From the NCBI GenBank assembly GCA_034766995.1, contig CM068319.1:18316922-18380921 (forward strand): a DNA stretch of 64,000 nt. Reading direction: 5' to 3'. Within the stretch, counting starts at the first letter, position 1. The number at the start of each line of letters is the position of its first letter. The stretch is from Acanthacorydalis orientalis. Its lineage: Eukaryota; Arthropoda; Insecta; Megaloptera; Corydalidae. This document shows, piece after piece, positions 35,640 through 45,841 of this stretch. The position numbers were made by a program, and so were the translations under genes. Under the pieces are notes generated by a model, which made no database searches, was not told where the DNA came from, and worked only from the letters and a program-made list of their open reading frames with translations.

Positions 35640-36481
35640 AATCACACACACTACACAGTATATAAAAAGATCGATTAGTAATTTACAATAATCCCATGTA
35701 TTTTGTTTTGTATTAGTCTAATTAAATGTCGAATTTTTTGTAAAGGGTTTTTAAAATAAACTCTACTTTTCGATATTTACTGGTATGTCTTCCCATAAAT
35801 ATATTATTCTTCTTGAAATCAATATTAGGAACAACATATTGTGATGTTTTTTTTTTCATAATTACTGTAGTTTACGTATCTTATTTACATATTTGATACT
35901 TTATCTGTGACACGTTTTTATAAGATATTTCATAAGTTCATTGTCTGTTTTTATATTTTTTTCCTGTACAATTTTAAGGAAGTTTCTATTTAAAATTAAA
36001 TAATCATGGAATACATTTATAAATTAAAGACCGACTCTTTTTCATAAGAACTATTCACAGTGCAAACATTTCTTTATTTATATATTTTAACATTTTTTTC
36101 TATGAATTTTCAAAAGAAATCTATATTTATTTATACCTACGTATTCAGTTTGCTCGAAATTTAATTTTAATGTCCTACTCTCAAAAATTTTCCATTACTC
36201 ACACATCCATCTAACAATCCTATCGCATGGATACAAATGTTGTATTGCATTAAAATCGGAATAATAATACAAATAAATGTCACGCAAAAATCGAATCAAA
36301 ATTATACTCGTGGTATCGTTATATCATGTCCAATTAAATATACGAAAAATCGAGAATCGGTCGTTAATTACCATTAAAATTATTTGTCATATAAAAGGGT
36401 CGTTCATATGTGGACTAGTCGTTTGTAGTATTCCTTATTGAATACTGTAATTAATATTAAATATTGATTTGTATCAAAATA

Positions 36482-36490
<9 letters not shown>
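35640..36490. other. AT-rich spacer, nothing recognised
   Basis: No element or frame recognised. Confidence 0.45.
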
Positions 36491-36547
<57 letters not shown>

Positions 36548-36548
36548 A
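36491..36548. repeat. (TA)n running into (TG)n
   Basis: TA to 36533, then TATGTATGTGTGTGTGTATG. Confidence 0.95.
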
Positions 36549-37007
36549 TGTATATATGTATATCCAGGTAGGTCCGTACCTTATTATTATCTACTTTAAC
36601 TGCTAATGCTACCAGGTGACCATTGTGCTACCATTTGTACCTTTGATTTGTAAAATATCCCCTTTTATTTGTTTTCTGCGAATTTGCATGTCTACAAATT
36701 TCGTTCGTGCATATAGTTATAATCATAGTTTTTATTTTATGTAAGCAATATGTGTGAATGCTTGTAAACATGAATATATTATCTCTCATTAATAACAATA
36801 ACTAATATTTCATGAAAATAAAGTACACAATTTAATGTAGTCTTTTAGTTTTAAGTTGTTTTAGAAAAATATATTCATTGTAATAAAAATAAATACCAAA
36901 ATTACTGTACATTTCATTTTTGTATTTATTGATTTTTGAATTTATTTTTATACAGTGTAATTAATATTGTAAATTAAAAAAAAAACAGTATTCATTTGAA
37001 TTAAATA

Positions 37008-37426
37008 TTAGGCATATAAATTGAATCGGTGTCTTTTTTTTTATAGAAAATGAATGTTTACTGAAAAATGGAATACATTTCAATCTTCAGAATATCCTCA
37101 ATTATTTTGTATACTTTGCTCCTTGTGTCGGGTAACTATAAATCCTTGGTCGAAAAAAGATGGCTGCTTTGAGTCGATGAAATTGTAATACATATTCGGA
37201 CCTATTCCACAGTTTTAGCATTTTTTTTGAATGTTTTATGCATCACAACACCTTCTCTCAAAGCTAAACAAATCATTCTTGCGGCTTCGGTAGCATTTTC
37301 TTTCAACTGGTATGCGAAAAGTATAATATACTGTTTTCGGATATGTCGCCGTGTTCACTGTTGTTTTATAAGGTTATGCTTAGCCAAGATACATGTTTTT
37401 AAATGTTAAGCACTTCAAAATCCTAA
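37008..37426 (-). mobile_element. Internally deleted mariner, copy 1
   Basis: Begins directly after a TA dinucleotide with TTAGGCATATAAATTGAATC, comparable to the mariner end at 63463, and aligns along its length with 42641-43075. On the minus strand, fragments of the helix-turn-helix coding region (PVERKCYRSRK in a shifted frame, the counterpart of KNATEAAR) are followed within about 100 bp by sequence from the transposase C-terminus. The central catalytic part is absent. It carries more stops and shifts than copy 2. The transposase 5' end, and hence the right terminal repeat, is not recognisable. Confidence 0.5.
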
Positions 37427-38383
37427 AACGACGAGAAAATATTTTAATTTAAAGCAGAGTTATGATTCAATTCAAAGGTTCCGAATTTATTTTTACATAT
37501 AATATGTACATAGAAGATTTACTAAAAGAAAATTAAATATGAGCAATTGATTTGTTCTAGAAAACTTTTTACATTTTTTCTTTGATAAATTTTATTTGTA
37601 ATATCAGTTTATTAAAAGGCAAACATTTTTTTCGAAACAGTATTACTAAATTATATTTCTTTAAGATTTTTCATGTATTAATATTTTGTTTTATGTCTTA
37701 AGAAAAAAATGTCTCTCTGAAAACTATGCAGAAATACAGAATTTCATTTAAGGATGGAAACTGTTATAAAAAAATATCAAGTAAAGAATCTTTGTTTTGA
37801 ATTGATTACATTTTTTTATTATTATTTTGTCTCCTTAAAGACTTTAGAATGTTTTTTTTTAATGAAATATATTAAACATACATTTATGAGTTAAAGAAAC
37901 CATTTTTTGTATGAAAATTTTCTTTTTTATCATTAAATTATTCTTTATGATTCCGCCCGATAAAAACTAAACAGTTTTTTTTTATTAGAAACAATACGTT
38001 TTCGTATTGATTTTTTTAAGTAAGTACATTTTTCTCATATCGAAATTTTATATAAATATCAAAATTAATATTGATTCATTTTTGTGTTATAAATAGAATT
38101 TAATGACGTTATAGTATTTATTTAATATTGTATAGTATAATTTAACAATGCTTGTAAAATTGATATGTTTTTATATTAAATTCCACAAAGCAATATAAAT
38201 GTGTATAATTATAGACAGAAATATTTATTATATTATTTTAATAAATTTTAAGTAATAAAATAGTAAAATTAAAACAATTAAAGTACAATGAAGACGATTG
38301 TAGTTATTGAATTTAATTTAGTTTTCTTATAGGCCAATAATTCAGATTATACAAATCTATATACTGTAATAAATCACATTCAT
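37427..38383. other. AT-rich spacer, nothing recognised
   Basis: Rich in A and T homopolymers; no frame or family identified. Confidence 0.5.
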
Positions 38384-38395
38384 TTCTCTCTATCC

Positions 38396-38442
<47 letters not shown>
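38384..38442. repeat. Compound (TC)n(TA)n microsatellite
   Basis: TC with a TATCCC interruption to 38413, TA to 38442, then CATA units. Confidence 0.95.
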
Positions 38443-38446
<4 letters not shown>

Positions 38447-38778
38447 CATACATAAAGATACAAAATGATATTTGTACATATTTACAATTTATTCGCATTT
38501 CATTCGTTTATATTTAGGACTATTATTAGAGAGCAAATATATAATAACTTAATAAGAAGTGTAAATACAGAAAATGTTCATTTCTGTTAATTTTTTTATA
38601 TTAACGTGCTTACATATCTATATGGTTTTATGATATAATTTAGTTTTTTTCTCAACTAAATAATAAATAAAAATTTATTATTTAGTCGAGTTATGTTATT
38701 TTGAATTTATTGTATATTTTTAAAAATCTTCGTTTTTTAGACAATAACTTAATGTGTATATTTCTTTTAGTTAATATA

Positions 38779-38782
<4 letters not shown>

Positions 38783-38853
<71 letters not shown>
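38783..38853. repeat. (TA)n microsatellite, about 70 bp
   Basis: TA between TTAATATATATT and ATTAATATT flanks. Confidence 0.95.
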
Positions 38854-38858
<5 letters not shown>

Positions 38859-38984
38859 TTGTATCTTACATTTGAAATAAATACATTTGGGGTAAAAGTC
38901 AGTATATTGAAAGTGTATGATCATAATACATTATTGAATTGAATGAATAAATCCGGTATATATAAATAAAATTTTTCAAAATAT

Positions 38985-39660
38985 GTTCAAAGTATGATCC
39001 ATGAATCTGATATAGTAAATTTCTGCAAGCCGTAAATTGACAAATAGATTTTTTTGGTACTTAGTTCTTGAATTTTTACGAATAAATGTTTACCAACTAC
39101 AGATTTTATACTTTCTACTGACACACTATTCTTGACAAGAATCCTCATACAGCATAATCACATGGAGTTAAATCTGCCGATAATGGTGAGGTGAATTATG
39201 TACCTACTCAATTATCCTATTCTCGACGAAAGTGTTAAGTTCAAGAGTTCATGAACTTTAAGTCCATAAGGAATACCATCTTGCTGTCAAATTATGTTTG
39301 CAAAATTTAGATGGGTTGATGTTTCAGGCAACATTGTTTTATTTAAGTGGTAATGATACTTTGCATTAGTTACAGTCAAAAAGTCCAATTGTGAAGAAAG
39401 GGTCTGCAACTCAATCCAAATAAATTTGATCCTAAATTGTTACTAACGGAAATTTTAATTCCTGTTCTGTGCTTTTGTGTGAGTTCATATCGTTCAAATA
39501 AACACCCTTATTTCGGTTGACACGCCAGTTTGTTTTAAATATAGCTTTATCAATCAACAAGATTGTGCATACTACACATTGATTTTCGTGTATTTTCTGC
39601 AGTCACATAGAAAATTCAGTTCTTCTGTCGGGATCGTCCTCCTTATTTTTAGTACTTGTC
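38985..39660 (-). pseudogene. DDE transposase relic of the QQDGxPxH / SPDLTPxD type
   Basis: The minus strand shows, in order: DDPDRRTEFSM (39600-39640); LLIDKAIFKTNWRVNRNKG (SDEATF.LNG.VNR.N, first catalytic aspartate kept); ADPFFTIG (GPFFIEG); QQDGIPYGLKVHELL (QQDGAPPH.A..VRE.L, second aspartate kept); PLSADLTPCDYAV, a stop, G (SPDLTPCDFFLWG, third aspartate kept); and near the C-terminus HGSYFEHI (NG..FEHL). This order is typical of a Tc1/mariner-superfamily transposase common in insect genomes. At least eight stops or shifts show it is dead. Inverted repeats were not identified. Confidence 0.72.
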
Positions 39661-39831
39661 AGTCTTGGGTTATAGGGGTTTCATGATGTACAGTAGACTG
39701 ATTTTTGGCTTACTAGTGTACTAAAGATTTTTTTTAAATATATTTGATCTTTTTTTTCTTATAATTTAAGTGGAATTATTTTTTTTATAAAAAAGTAATA
39801 ATGCCGATTCGATTAAGTAATGTGTCTCTGG

Positions 39832-39896
<65 letters not shown>
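39832..39896. repeat. (TA)n microsatellite, 65 bp
   Basis: Uninterrupted TA. Confidence 0.95.
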
Positions 39897-39899
<3 letters not shown>

Positions 39900-39954
39900 A
39901 GATTAACTCTGTTACTGTATTCAATAGGAGTAATTTTTACTTCCTGAGCTTCTT

Positions 39955-40254
39955 ATGAACAAAATGTTAATTAAAAAATCAATTAGTTTTCGATTTAATT
40001 TGTCATTTGATCAGAGGGATTTTATTATATATCAAATAATTACTCGTTTTTTTAATAAAAAAAACAATGATTCAATTTTCATTGTTTTGAAAAATTGCAT
40101 ACAGGTACTAAACATAAGAAACATGGTATATAGATCTTTTGTATCGAATCACATTTTACTATTGCATAAATTTCTTTCTTTTAATCTACTGAACAGTGTA
40201 ATTAAAAAACAAAATGTAATTATTCCAGATTTTAGTACTCCTGTAAAGTGTTGA
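39955..40254 (+). CDS. Unclassified 99-codon reading frame, doubtful
   Basis: Starts MNKMLIKKSISFRFNLSFDQ and ends IIPDFSTPVKC. It is rich in Ile, Asn, Lys and Phe as AT-rich DNA dictates. It has no signal peptide or known domain. One internal CAG|GTACTA could act as a donor, but no acceptor stands out at the start. It is among the longer frames here, yet within what chance gives. No function is proposed. Confidence 0.12.
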   Translation: MNKMLIKKSISFRFNLSFDQRDFIIYQIITRFFNKKNNDSIFIVLKNCIQVLNIRNMVYRSFVSNHILLLHKFLSFNLLNSVIKKQNVIIPDFSTPVKC

Positions 40255-40259
40255 TTCTT

Positions 40260-40914
40260 AACCATCTTGCCTTTTATAATATTTTCATTTTAATGAGTTA
40301 AAAAATAAACTTCTTTTAAAACAAGTAATGTTCAATGCATGTAATTTAAGACATTTATTATAATGTAAATTTTGATAAAGTAGATTCCAAAACAGACACA
40401 TTTTTGAAATTGCAATAAATGTATTCTGCCTTTAATTGATATAAGTAACTGCTGTAACGATAACAAATTGTTCTTAATAATTTTTGATATACCGTTATTA
40501 TGAGATATAACGATTTTTGTATTTTTATTATGGAATACATAAATGTTTTTCAAAATGATAACATATTTGTCTATTTGTTATAAAATGTGTACAGCAGATA
40601 TATAACTAACGCATGTAAACTGAATAAAGTACATAATTGATACAGATAACTGCAAATGGTGACTTGAAGATATGATGAGTTTGCATATGAACTGTTAGAA
40701 TACGTTGTAGTTTGGTTTTTGACATAGGGTATAATGAACTTTTTCATAAATGAATGTAACATATTTCTGTTATCAATGGCTAAAAATGATAAGCAATAAC
40801 TATGTACTAAATTGCGATTTTTTAGGTAGGGCCGTTATAAGGTTTTTAAGTACACCTGCCTATTATTAGTTATATATCCACACACATGCTGACTTATTCA
40901 ACATAAACACATGT

Positions 40915-40915
<1 letters not shown>
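40260..40915. other. AT-rich spacer, nothing recognised
   Basis: Short overlapping frames only. Confidence 0.5.
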
Positions 40916-41002
<87 letters not shown>

Positions 41003-41003
41003 A
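40916..41003. repeat. Self-complementary (CA)n(TA)n(TG)n tract
   Basis: About 24 bp of CA, 46 bp of TA, then about 17 bp of TG: the ends are complementary, so the tract as a whole can extrude as a near-perfect hairpin. A second TA tract follows at 41010-41036. The pair lies within 100 bp of the splice acceptor at 41100. Confidence 0.9.
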
Positions 41004-41060
41004 TCAATATTATATATATATATATATGTATATATATTATTGTTTATTTTAATTTAATTT

Positions 41061-41100
41061 CTAACGTCATTATTCATAAATGATATTTGCATTGTTACAG
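41061..41100 (+). promoter_or_regulatory. Branch point and 3' splice site before exon 41101
   Basis: CTAAC at 41061-41065 is a good branch-point match. It is followed by 30-odd bases without any AG until TGTTACAG, which ends at 41100. Spacing and AG exclusion are as expected of a functional acceptor. Confidence 0.5.
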
Positions 41101-41102
41101 AA

Positions 41103-41188
41103 ATGAACCCGCAGCGACGATATTTGCAACGAAGAAGAAGATAGTGTTCGGTGGTTGTGTTATGCTCACGTTCTCCGTGACGACATAA
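41103..41188 (+). other. Two upstream ORFs in the 5' untranslated part
   Basis: ATG 41103 opens a 13-codon arginine-rich frame (MNPQRRYLQRRRR) ending at 41144. ATG 41162 opens an 8-codon frame ending at 41188. Both terminate before the main ATG at 41209 and could damp its translation. Their presence fits a leader that is not strongly optimised, or a start supplied by alternative 5' exons. Confidence 0.4.
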
Positions 41189-41208
41189 CAAGTAATGACG
41201 TCACTGAC

Positions 41209-41287
41209 ATGGGGACGTTAAAATTTTCTTCCAAGTGGATTTTGCCCATAGTCACGCTATGCGTTTATTCCACATATGCCGAACAAG
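41209..41287 (+). CDS. First coding exon of a secreted or membrane protein gene, partial
   Basis: ATG at 41209 opens MGTLKFSSKWILPIVTLCV followed by YSTYAEQ. This is a typical signal peptide: a basic n-region with two lysines, a hydrophobic core ILPIVTLCVY, and small residues before a likely cleavage near the alanine. The exon ends at 41287 on AAG|GTGAGT, a strong donor, leaving one base of a codon (phase 1), common after signal-peptide exons in extracellular proteins. The frame is open upstream to 41107 without another ATG, so 41209 is the first usable start. The exon, 41101-41287 with its leader, has much more C+G than the surrounding DNA. The family is unknown. Confidence 0.6.
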
Positions 41288-41514
41288 GTGAGTCGTCAAC
41301 GAAACTATTTTTGCACTTATATATTTCGATGCTGGTATAAATTCATTTATGTCAAGAAGTATTATAATTCATAAAACAAATTGTTCTAAAATAGACGGAT
41401 TCTCCTACTTGAAAACGATAATATCTTCAAAAGATCCTAAAATCCTTCAGTCTAAATAAATTTCATCACTATTTGTCTCATATTATAATTTCATTAATTA
41501 TAAAGTTATTGTGA

Positions 41515-41518
<4 letters not shown>

Positions 41519-41579
<61 letters not shown>
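41519..41579. repeat. (TA)n microsatellite, 60 bp
   Basis: Uninterrupted TA inside predicted intron 1. Confidence 0.95.
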
Positions 41580-41580
<1 letters not shown>

Positions 41581-42091
41581 CGTTATTTTTGAAATCTAAT
41601 GAGAAGACATCTTTTATTAAAATCGTGAAGCTCTCTTGAAATTGATAACAAAAACATGATATTACAAACCTAAGATACCTAAATGTAAGCTGTCTTTTAA
41701 TTGACATAAGTAATATTAAGTTAATATTTCAGGATCAAAACATGGTATTTAAGTTACTGTATAGAAAAAGAGGTTATTTTCTAAATGCGAATGAATGCCA
41801 TCGTTTGAAAAACAAAATTAAATGTATGAAAAATGTAAATAAAAAAAATATATAGTGGATTCTTCCTTTTTTGAATTGCTTAACTTTTAGATATTTATAT
41901 AAAGATATAAATATAAAAAATGCTATGTATGTAGAAAATGTTAGTTATAATTATTTATGAAAAACTTAAAAATAATTTTAAAGTAGGTTTTAAATAAAAA
42001 TCATAATTATGCGAAAAAACTCTGATCAATATTTTAAAACAGTAGCTGCTACACATATGTAAAGTTTGTATAACATCCTCTATTTATCCGG

Positions 42092-42430
42092 TACAATGGT
42101 GTCCGAGACTTGTTTGGATAATCAAAAATCCAGATAACCATACAAATTGTCCACATTTCAGAATTTCACGCGTTTTTGCGTTTGTTCGCCGGAATCCCCA
42201 CACCATCCGATGATAAAAATCTGTTGACAGCACATTGTTCATTTTATAGATACATCTAGTGCAATCATTTTGTTACATTGGCAGTTTTGTCGACGTGCAC
42301 GTAGGAAGTATGTGCCTTCATCACCGTACAACAAATCGTCCTACTTGATTGGTCTAGTACATTTAAAATAATTCTCGTGCTTGAAATTATCGTCCCGTCA
42401 GTGTTAACTATAATGAATTGACTAACAACC
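42092..42430. mobile_element. Tigger/pogo-like element end, decayed
   Basis: After a TA dinucleotide at 42092 comes CAATGGTGTCCGAGACTTG and TTTGGATAATCAAAAATCCAGATAACC. This resembles Tigger/pogo-type terminal repeats (CAGTGGTG..., then GGATAATC.AAAATCC.GATAACC). The following 300 bp are less AT-rich than their surroundings, consistent with an inserted element, but neither a transposase nor the opposite terminus could be read. It could be a non-autonomous or truncated copy. Confidence 0.35.
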
Positions 42431-42640
42431 GAACCTTAATTGAGGAATATTAAAATATGTATTTTGTTTCGACGCTATTATTATTTTTAGTAATTTTGTT
42501 TAAATTAAAATTCAGTTTCGCATTTTTCATTCTTGTTTGTAAGATTTTATGTATAATGATCCTTTTATATTTAATGATTTGTGTTATATAATGATTTATA
42601 TAATATTTTATATTTGAAAAAGAGTGGAAGCGAATCAGTA

Positions 42641-43075
42641 TTGGGTTTACAATATAATTCGGTGTCTTTTTTTATAGAAAATGAATGTTTATGGAATAAT
42701 GGAATACATTTCAATGTTCAAAAAATCCCTCATTATTTTGTGTAACTTTTCTTCATCTGCCGGGTAACTGACGAATTCCTTGTCCAAAAAGATGGTAGCT
42801 TTGAATCGATGAAGTCTGAATGAATTTTTGGACCTCTTCCACAGTTTTCGTATTTTTTTGCGTCACAGCATCGTCCTCTAAAACTGAACAAATCGTCCTT
42901 GCTGCTTCAGTAGCATTTTTTTCAATTGGAATGCGAAATGTATGCAATGCCAAATATGCTACTTTTCGAACACCATCCATAGTTTTTACTCCTGTTTTGT
43001 GAAGTTATGCCAACTGCTTATTCAAGATATATAGCATTTTTAAATATTAAGGTTGGTACTTTAAAATCCAGAAAC
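42641..43075 (-). mobile_element. Internally deleted mariner, copy 2
   Basis: Starts after TA with TTGGGTTTACAATATAATTC, comparable to the mariner end at 63463 (shared AATATAATT). The minus strand reads LHTFRIPIEKNATEAARTIC, SVLEDDAVTQ and EEVQKF, matching the first helix-turn-helix of mariner transposases (FYEFK.G.NATEAAR.I...G...V...TVQ.WFQKF). Within 20 codons it reaches FGQGIRQLPGR, a stop, RKVTQNNEGFFE, matching the extreme C-terminus (F...GI..LP.RW.KV..N.GEYF). About 250 central residues with the catalytic aspartates are missing. It shares its breakpoints with copy 1. Confidence 0.6.
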
Positions 43076-43329
43076 TATTCGTACTTTTGTTTAATTCGTA
43101 AATTCTTACAATGAAGGGAAACCTATTTTGAAATTAAAAAAATATTATAAATGTTTTTTCTGGAAATAAATAGTTGTTTGAAATGATAAAAAAATTCTGC
43201 ATATTATAATGGAAAAATACAGAAGAATCTTTTTCGTACCATTTGAAAATAGAATATTCCTAATTTTTTTAAATAAAAAAGTGTTCTTTTAATAATAAAA
43301 ATGTTTCAAAAAGGTATATTAAAAATTAG

Positions 43330-43470
43330 TCTTTTTTCCCTTCCTCGAACCATAAACTTTTTTGTAATAAAAAATCTTTAGTAAATTATTATTGATCATT
43401 TTTGATTGTTTATGCGTATTTTGAGGGTAATTCCGTCATTCTCAGAACAATAAAGTGCAAATATTTGAAT
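43330..43470. repeat. MITE-family half element
   Basis: AACCATAAACTTTTTTGTAATAAAAAATC, ATTATTGATCATTTTTGATTG and TTTATGCGTATTTTGAGGGTAATTCCGTCATTCTCAGAAC follow the family's left-arm order; the right arm is absent. Confidence 0.55.
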
Positions 43471-43969
43471 GAGCAACAATTAATAGTGATGAGTGAATTT
43501 CTATTTTGTAATGTAAGAAAAAAAATTTGTATGGGAAAGTTAATGTAGCCACAATGCCAAAAATATATCATTGAACTAAATAAAATGTCAACTTGTTTTT
43601 ATTTTTGTAGCAATTAACAAACATGTTGTAGGAGAAATTTATTAACCATTTTTCTAAAAACATATTTCTTTCTGGCTTAAGGTTATTTTTTACATTAAAA
43701 GAGATACAAAGTTACTTTAAAATTTGATTTGTTGATTATTTATATTTTGATTTTTTTATAATATATAATTTCAAGGAAGGAATTCTATATTCGAATACTA
43801 ATTTACTATGGAATTTATATGTAATTAAATACTGTGAATAAAACTAAATTAATATTTAAAGCTTAAGAACAAGCAATCAATTTGGATATCAGGTGTAGAC
43901 CACTGTTCGATTTTTTGGTTGTATGCAAAATAAAAAATATGTATTTTCTCTTTCATCAATTTGTATTAG

Positions 43970-44001
43970 AGTATGTGTGTGTGTGTTTGTTCGTTTGTGT
44001 G

Positions 44002-44053
<52 letters not shown>
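43970..44053. repeat. Compound (TG)n(TA)n microsatellite
   Basis: TG with TTTG and TTCG interruptions to about 44002, then 48 bp of TA. The TG-TA order is opposite to the CA/TA tracts elsewhere. Confidence 0.9.
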
Positions 44054-44057
<4 letters not shown>

Positions 44058-44237
44058 GTTTTAATAATGAATGTACGTATGTGTACACAAAGGTAAAAAA
44101 ACTGTAAATAGAATTTATGAATAAGACAATCAGATTTGAAGTAACCGTGCATCTTCGGTATTAAAAATAAAATCCTGAGTCAAATCACGCCGCAAACTAT
44201 TCACAAAAAAGTACGGGTTGTCGTGTTACTTTCTTCG

Positions 44238-44241
<4 letters not shown>

Positions 44242-44268
<27 letters not shown>
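44242..44268. repeat. Short (TA)n microsatellite
   Basis: 27 bp of TA. Confidence 0.9.
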
Positions 44269-44299
44269 TCTGACATTTTAATAACCAATTTTGAAATCA

Positions 44300-44372
44300 A
44301 AATGATACACGGATATGTGTGTACTAGAAACTGGCTCGATTCCAGCATCACCGAAAAAAAAAACAAACTAAT
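44300..44372 (+). repeat. tRNA-like segment with A-rich tail, possible SINE
   Basis: CTGGCTCGATTCCAG folds as a T-arm-like hairpin (CTGG/CCAG around CTCGATT) and is followed by CATCACCG and then A10. This is the order expected for the end of a tRNA-derived head or short retrogene. An A box is not clear upstream. Confidence 0.3.
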
Positions 44373-44879
44373 ATGTCGTTAGTTATCATACATGTTACAT
44401 TCCACTTTTTTTTCTAACCCATCGCTTCGTATTAATGTCAGTGTGTATAAAATGCGAGGTAATAGCTATCACAGTACATTTTTCTGTGACATTTTTAATA
44501 ATAGGTTCGTGTTAAAATAAACATTAACATAGTATCACTGTTTGTAGGTTAGGATAGGTTTAACAAAACATTGTAAATTACGTACTACTCTTTAATTATT
44601 TTTATTATCTTCCATTATGCGGCGTTATTTGTAGTTGTTTTCTATTTTTTTTTTTTAAATAAAGTTATCGTTTGAATTTATTTTTTTCATCGTTTTACAT
44701 TTTTGTATACATCATGCATGTTAACATTGTTGTAAATATATTGTTTACATATATGTATTCGAACATAGATGTTGAATTGCTGAAGAAGATTTTACTAAAA
44801 TTCTAACTGTTAGGTGCACGTGTGCATGTATATTTTATATACTAATGAATTCACATTCAGAAACAATTATTTTGGATAC

Positions 44880-44890
44880 GGGGGGGGGGG
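44880..44890. repeat. G11 homopolymer
   Basis: Eleven consecutive G in very AT-rich surroundings, inside predicted intron 1. Confidence 0.95.
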
Positions 44891-45056
44891 AGTGGAAGAA
44901 TACATTTGACAATAATATTTTTTTATTATAAAGTATACTTTTTTCCTTATTAATTGGTATTTTCATCTTTCTTGCAATTTTTAATCTCTTTTTTTATAAA
45001 TAATGCCTGTTTACAGTAAAAAAAAAACATAATAGAGTGATTTTTTCTTATATTAG

Positions 45057-45152
45057 TCACATTAAGAAATTATTTATCCCTCGAGGAATGTTGCCAACAA
45101 TTTATTAGAATGCAATCTAAAGAAACGATATCTGGTGAATACGAAGAACGAG
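45057..45152 (+). CDS. Second coding exon of the secreted-protein gene, predicted
   Basis: The 96-bp exon lies between the pyrimidine-rich acceptor TTTTTTCTTATATTAG and the donor GAG|GTAAAA. Entered in phase 1, as left by exon 41209-41287, it is open throughout. It encodes VTLRNYLSLEECCQQFIRM followed by QSKETISGEYEER, and again leaves in phase 1. A symmetric 1-1 exon is typical of extracellular modules. Two adjacent cysteines fit an exported protein. C+G content is well above the intron background. Caveats: a second frame of the same bases is also open, and no family is recognised. Downstream exons are unresolved. Confidence 0.45.
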
Positions 45153-45808
45153 GTAAAACTTTCTAATTCAAATCGTGAGATTTTTGTCTTGTTGAATAAG
45201 GTTGTATTTTATCTTAGAGAGTAATTATTTCTATTCTGTTGCTTAGACGCTTATCTTCCAAATTCTGGATTAATCTTTTTAATTGTTAATACTAAACCTC
45301 TTCATTTATTGTATTACCTTATTACACTAACTCAAAATAATAGATTCTGGATACTTCCATCAAACGTGTAAAAGAATAATTTCAACGTTAACCGTGATCT
45401 AGACGTTAGATTATTTGATTTAATGAAATCTATTATTTTGTTTGGCTTTAAATTGTCGTAAACTTTATTATTCCCATTTCCATTTTTTATTCCTAGTTAC
45501 AACGCGATGAATAAATTTTTTTATCTCGATAACGAAGATTACAAATATTACTCTTTCTTTGCTACCAGGAATAGTTTTTGGATTTAGCGCATTAAGTTCA
45601 AAAATTGATTGTATTCACATTACTGATGCCTTTTAAATGCTCTGGAGTATAGAGAGATTAGACTTTCTGTAATTATGTATATGTGTGGACTGAGGGTTTA
45701 GAGAAATTTGGTGGTCTTTAACACACAGTAATAGATGTAGAACACTTTTGTGAGTTCTGTTGGGCTATTAAAGTGTTCTTCTTTCCTTAATAAGTGTGTA
45801 TAGTATAG

Positions 45809-45841
<33 letters not shown>

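Larger units (their letters stand above)
41288..45056 (+). other. Predicted intron 1, 3.77 kb
   Basis: Bounded by GTGAGT at 41288 and TTTTTTCTTATATTAG at 45056. It carries a (TA)n at 41519-41579, a Tigger-like end, a deleted mariner, a MITE half, a SINE-like piece and a G11 run. The remaining sequence is AT-rich without other signals. Confidence 0.45.

Noticed and set aside
41155..41340. Reading frame starting at 41155 taken as the gene start
   Set aside because: Position 41155 is TTG, not ATG, and the frame reads through the GTGAGT donor. The first in-frame ATG is 41209.
42753..42980. Minus-strand 75-codon frame as an intact small gene
   Set aside because: It is the junction of mariner N- and C-terminal coding pieces in a deleted element, not an independent gene.
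44545..44566. GTAGGTTAGGATAGGTTTA as telomere-type TTAGG repeat
   Set aside because: Only two or three imperfect units are present, too few to call an interstitial telomeric array.
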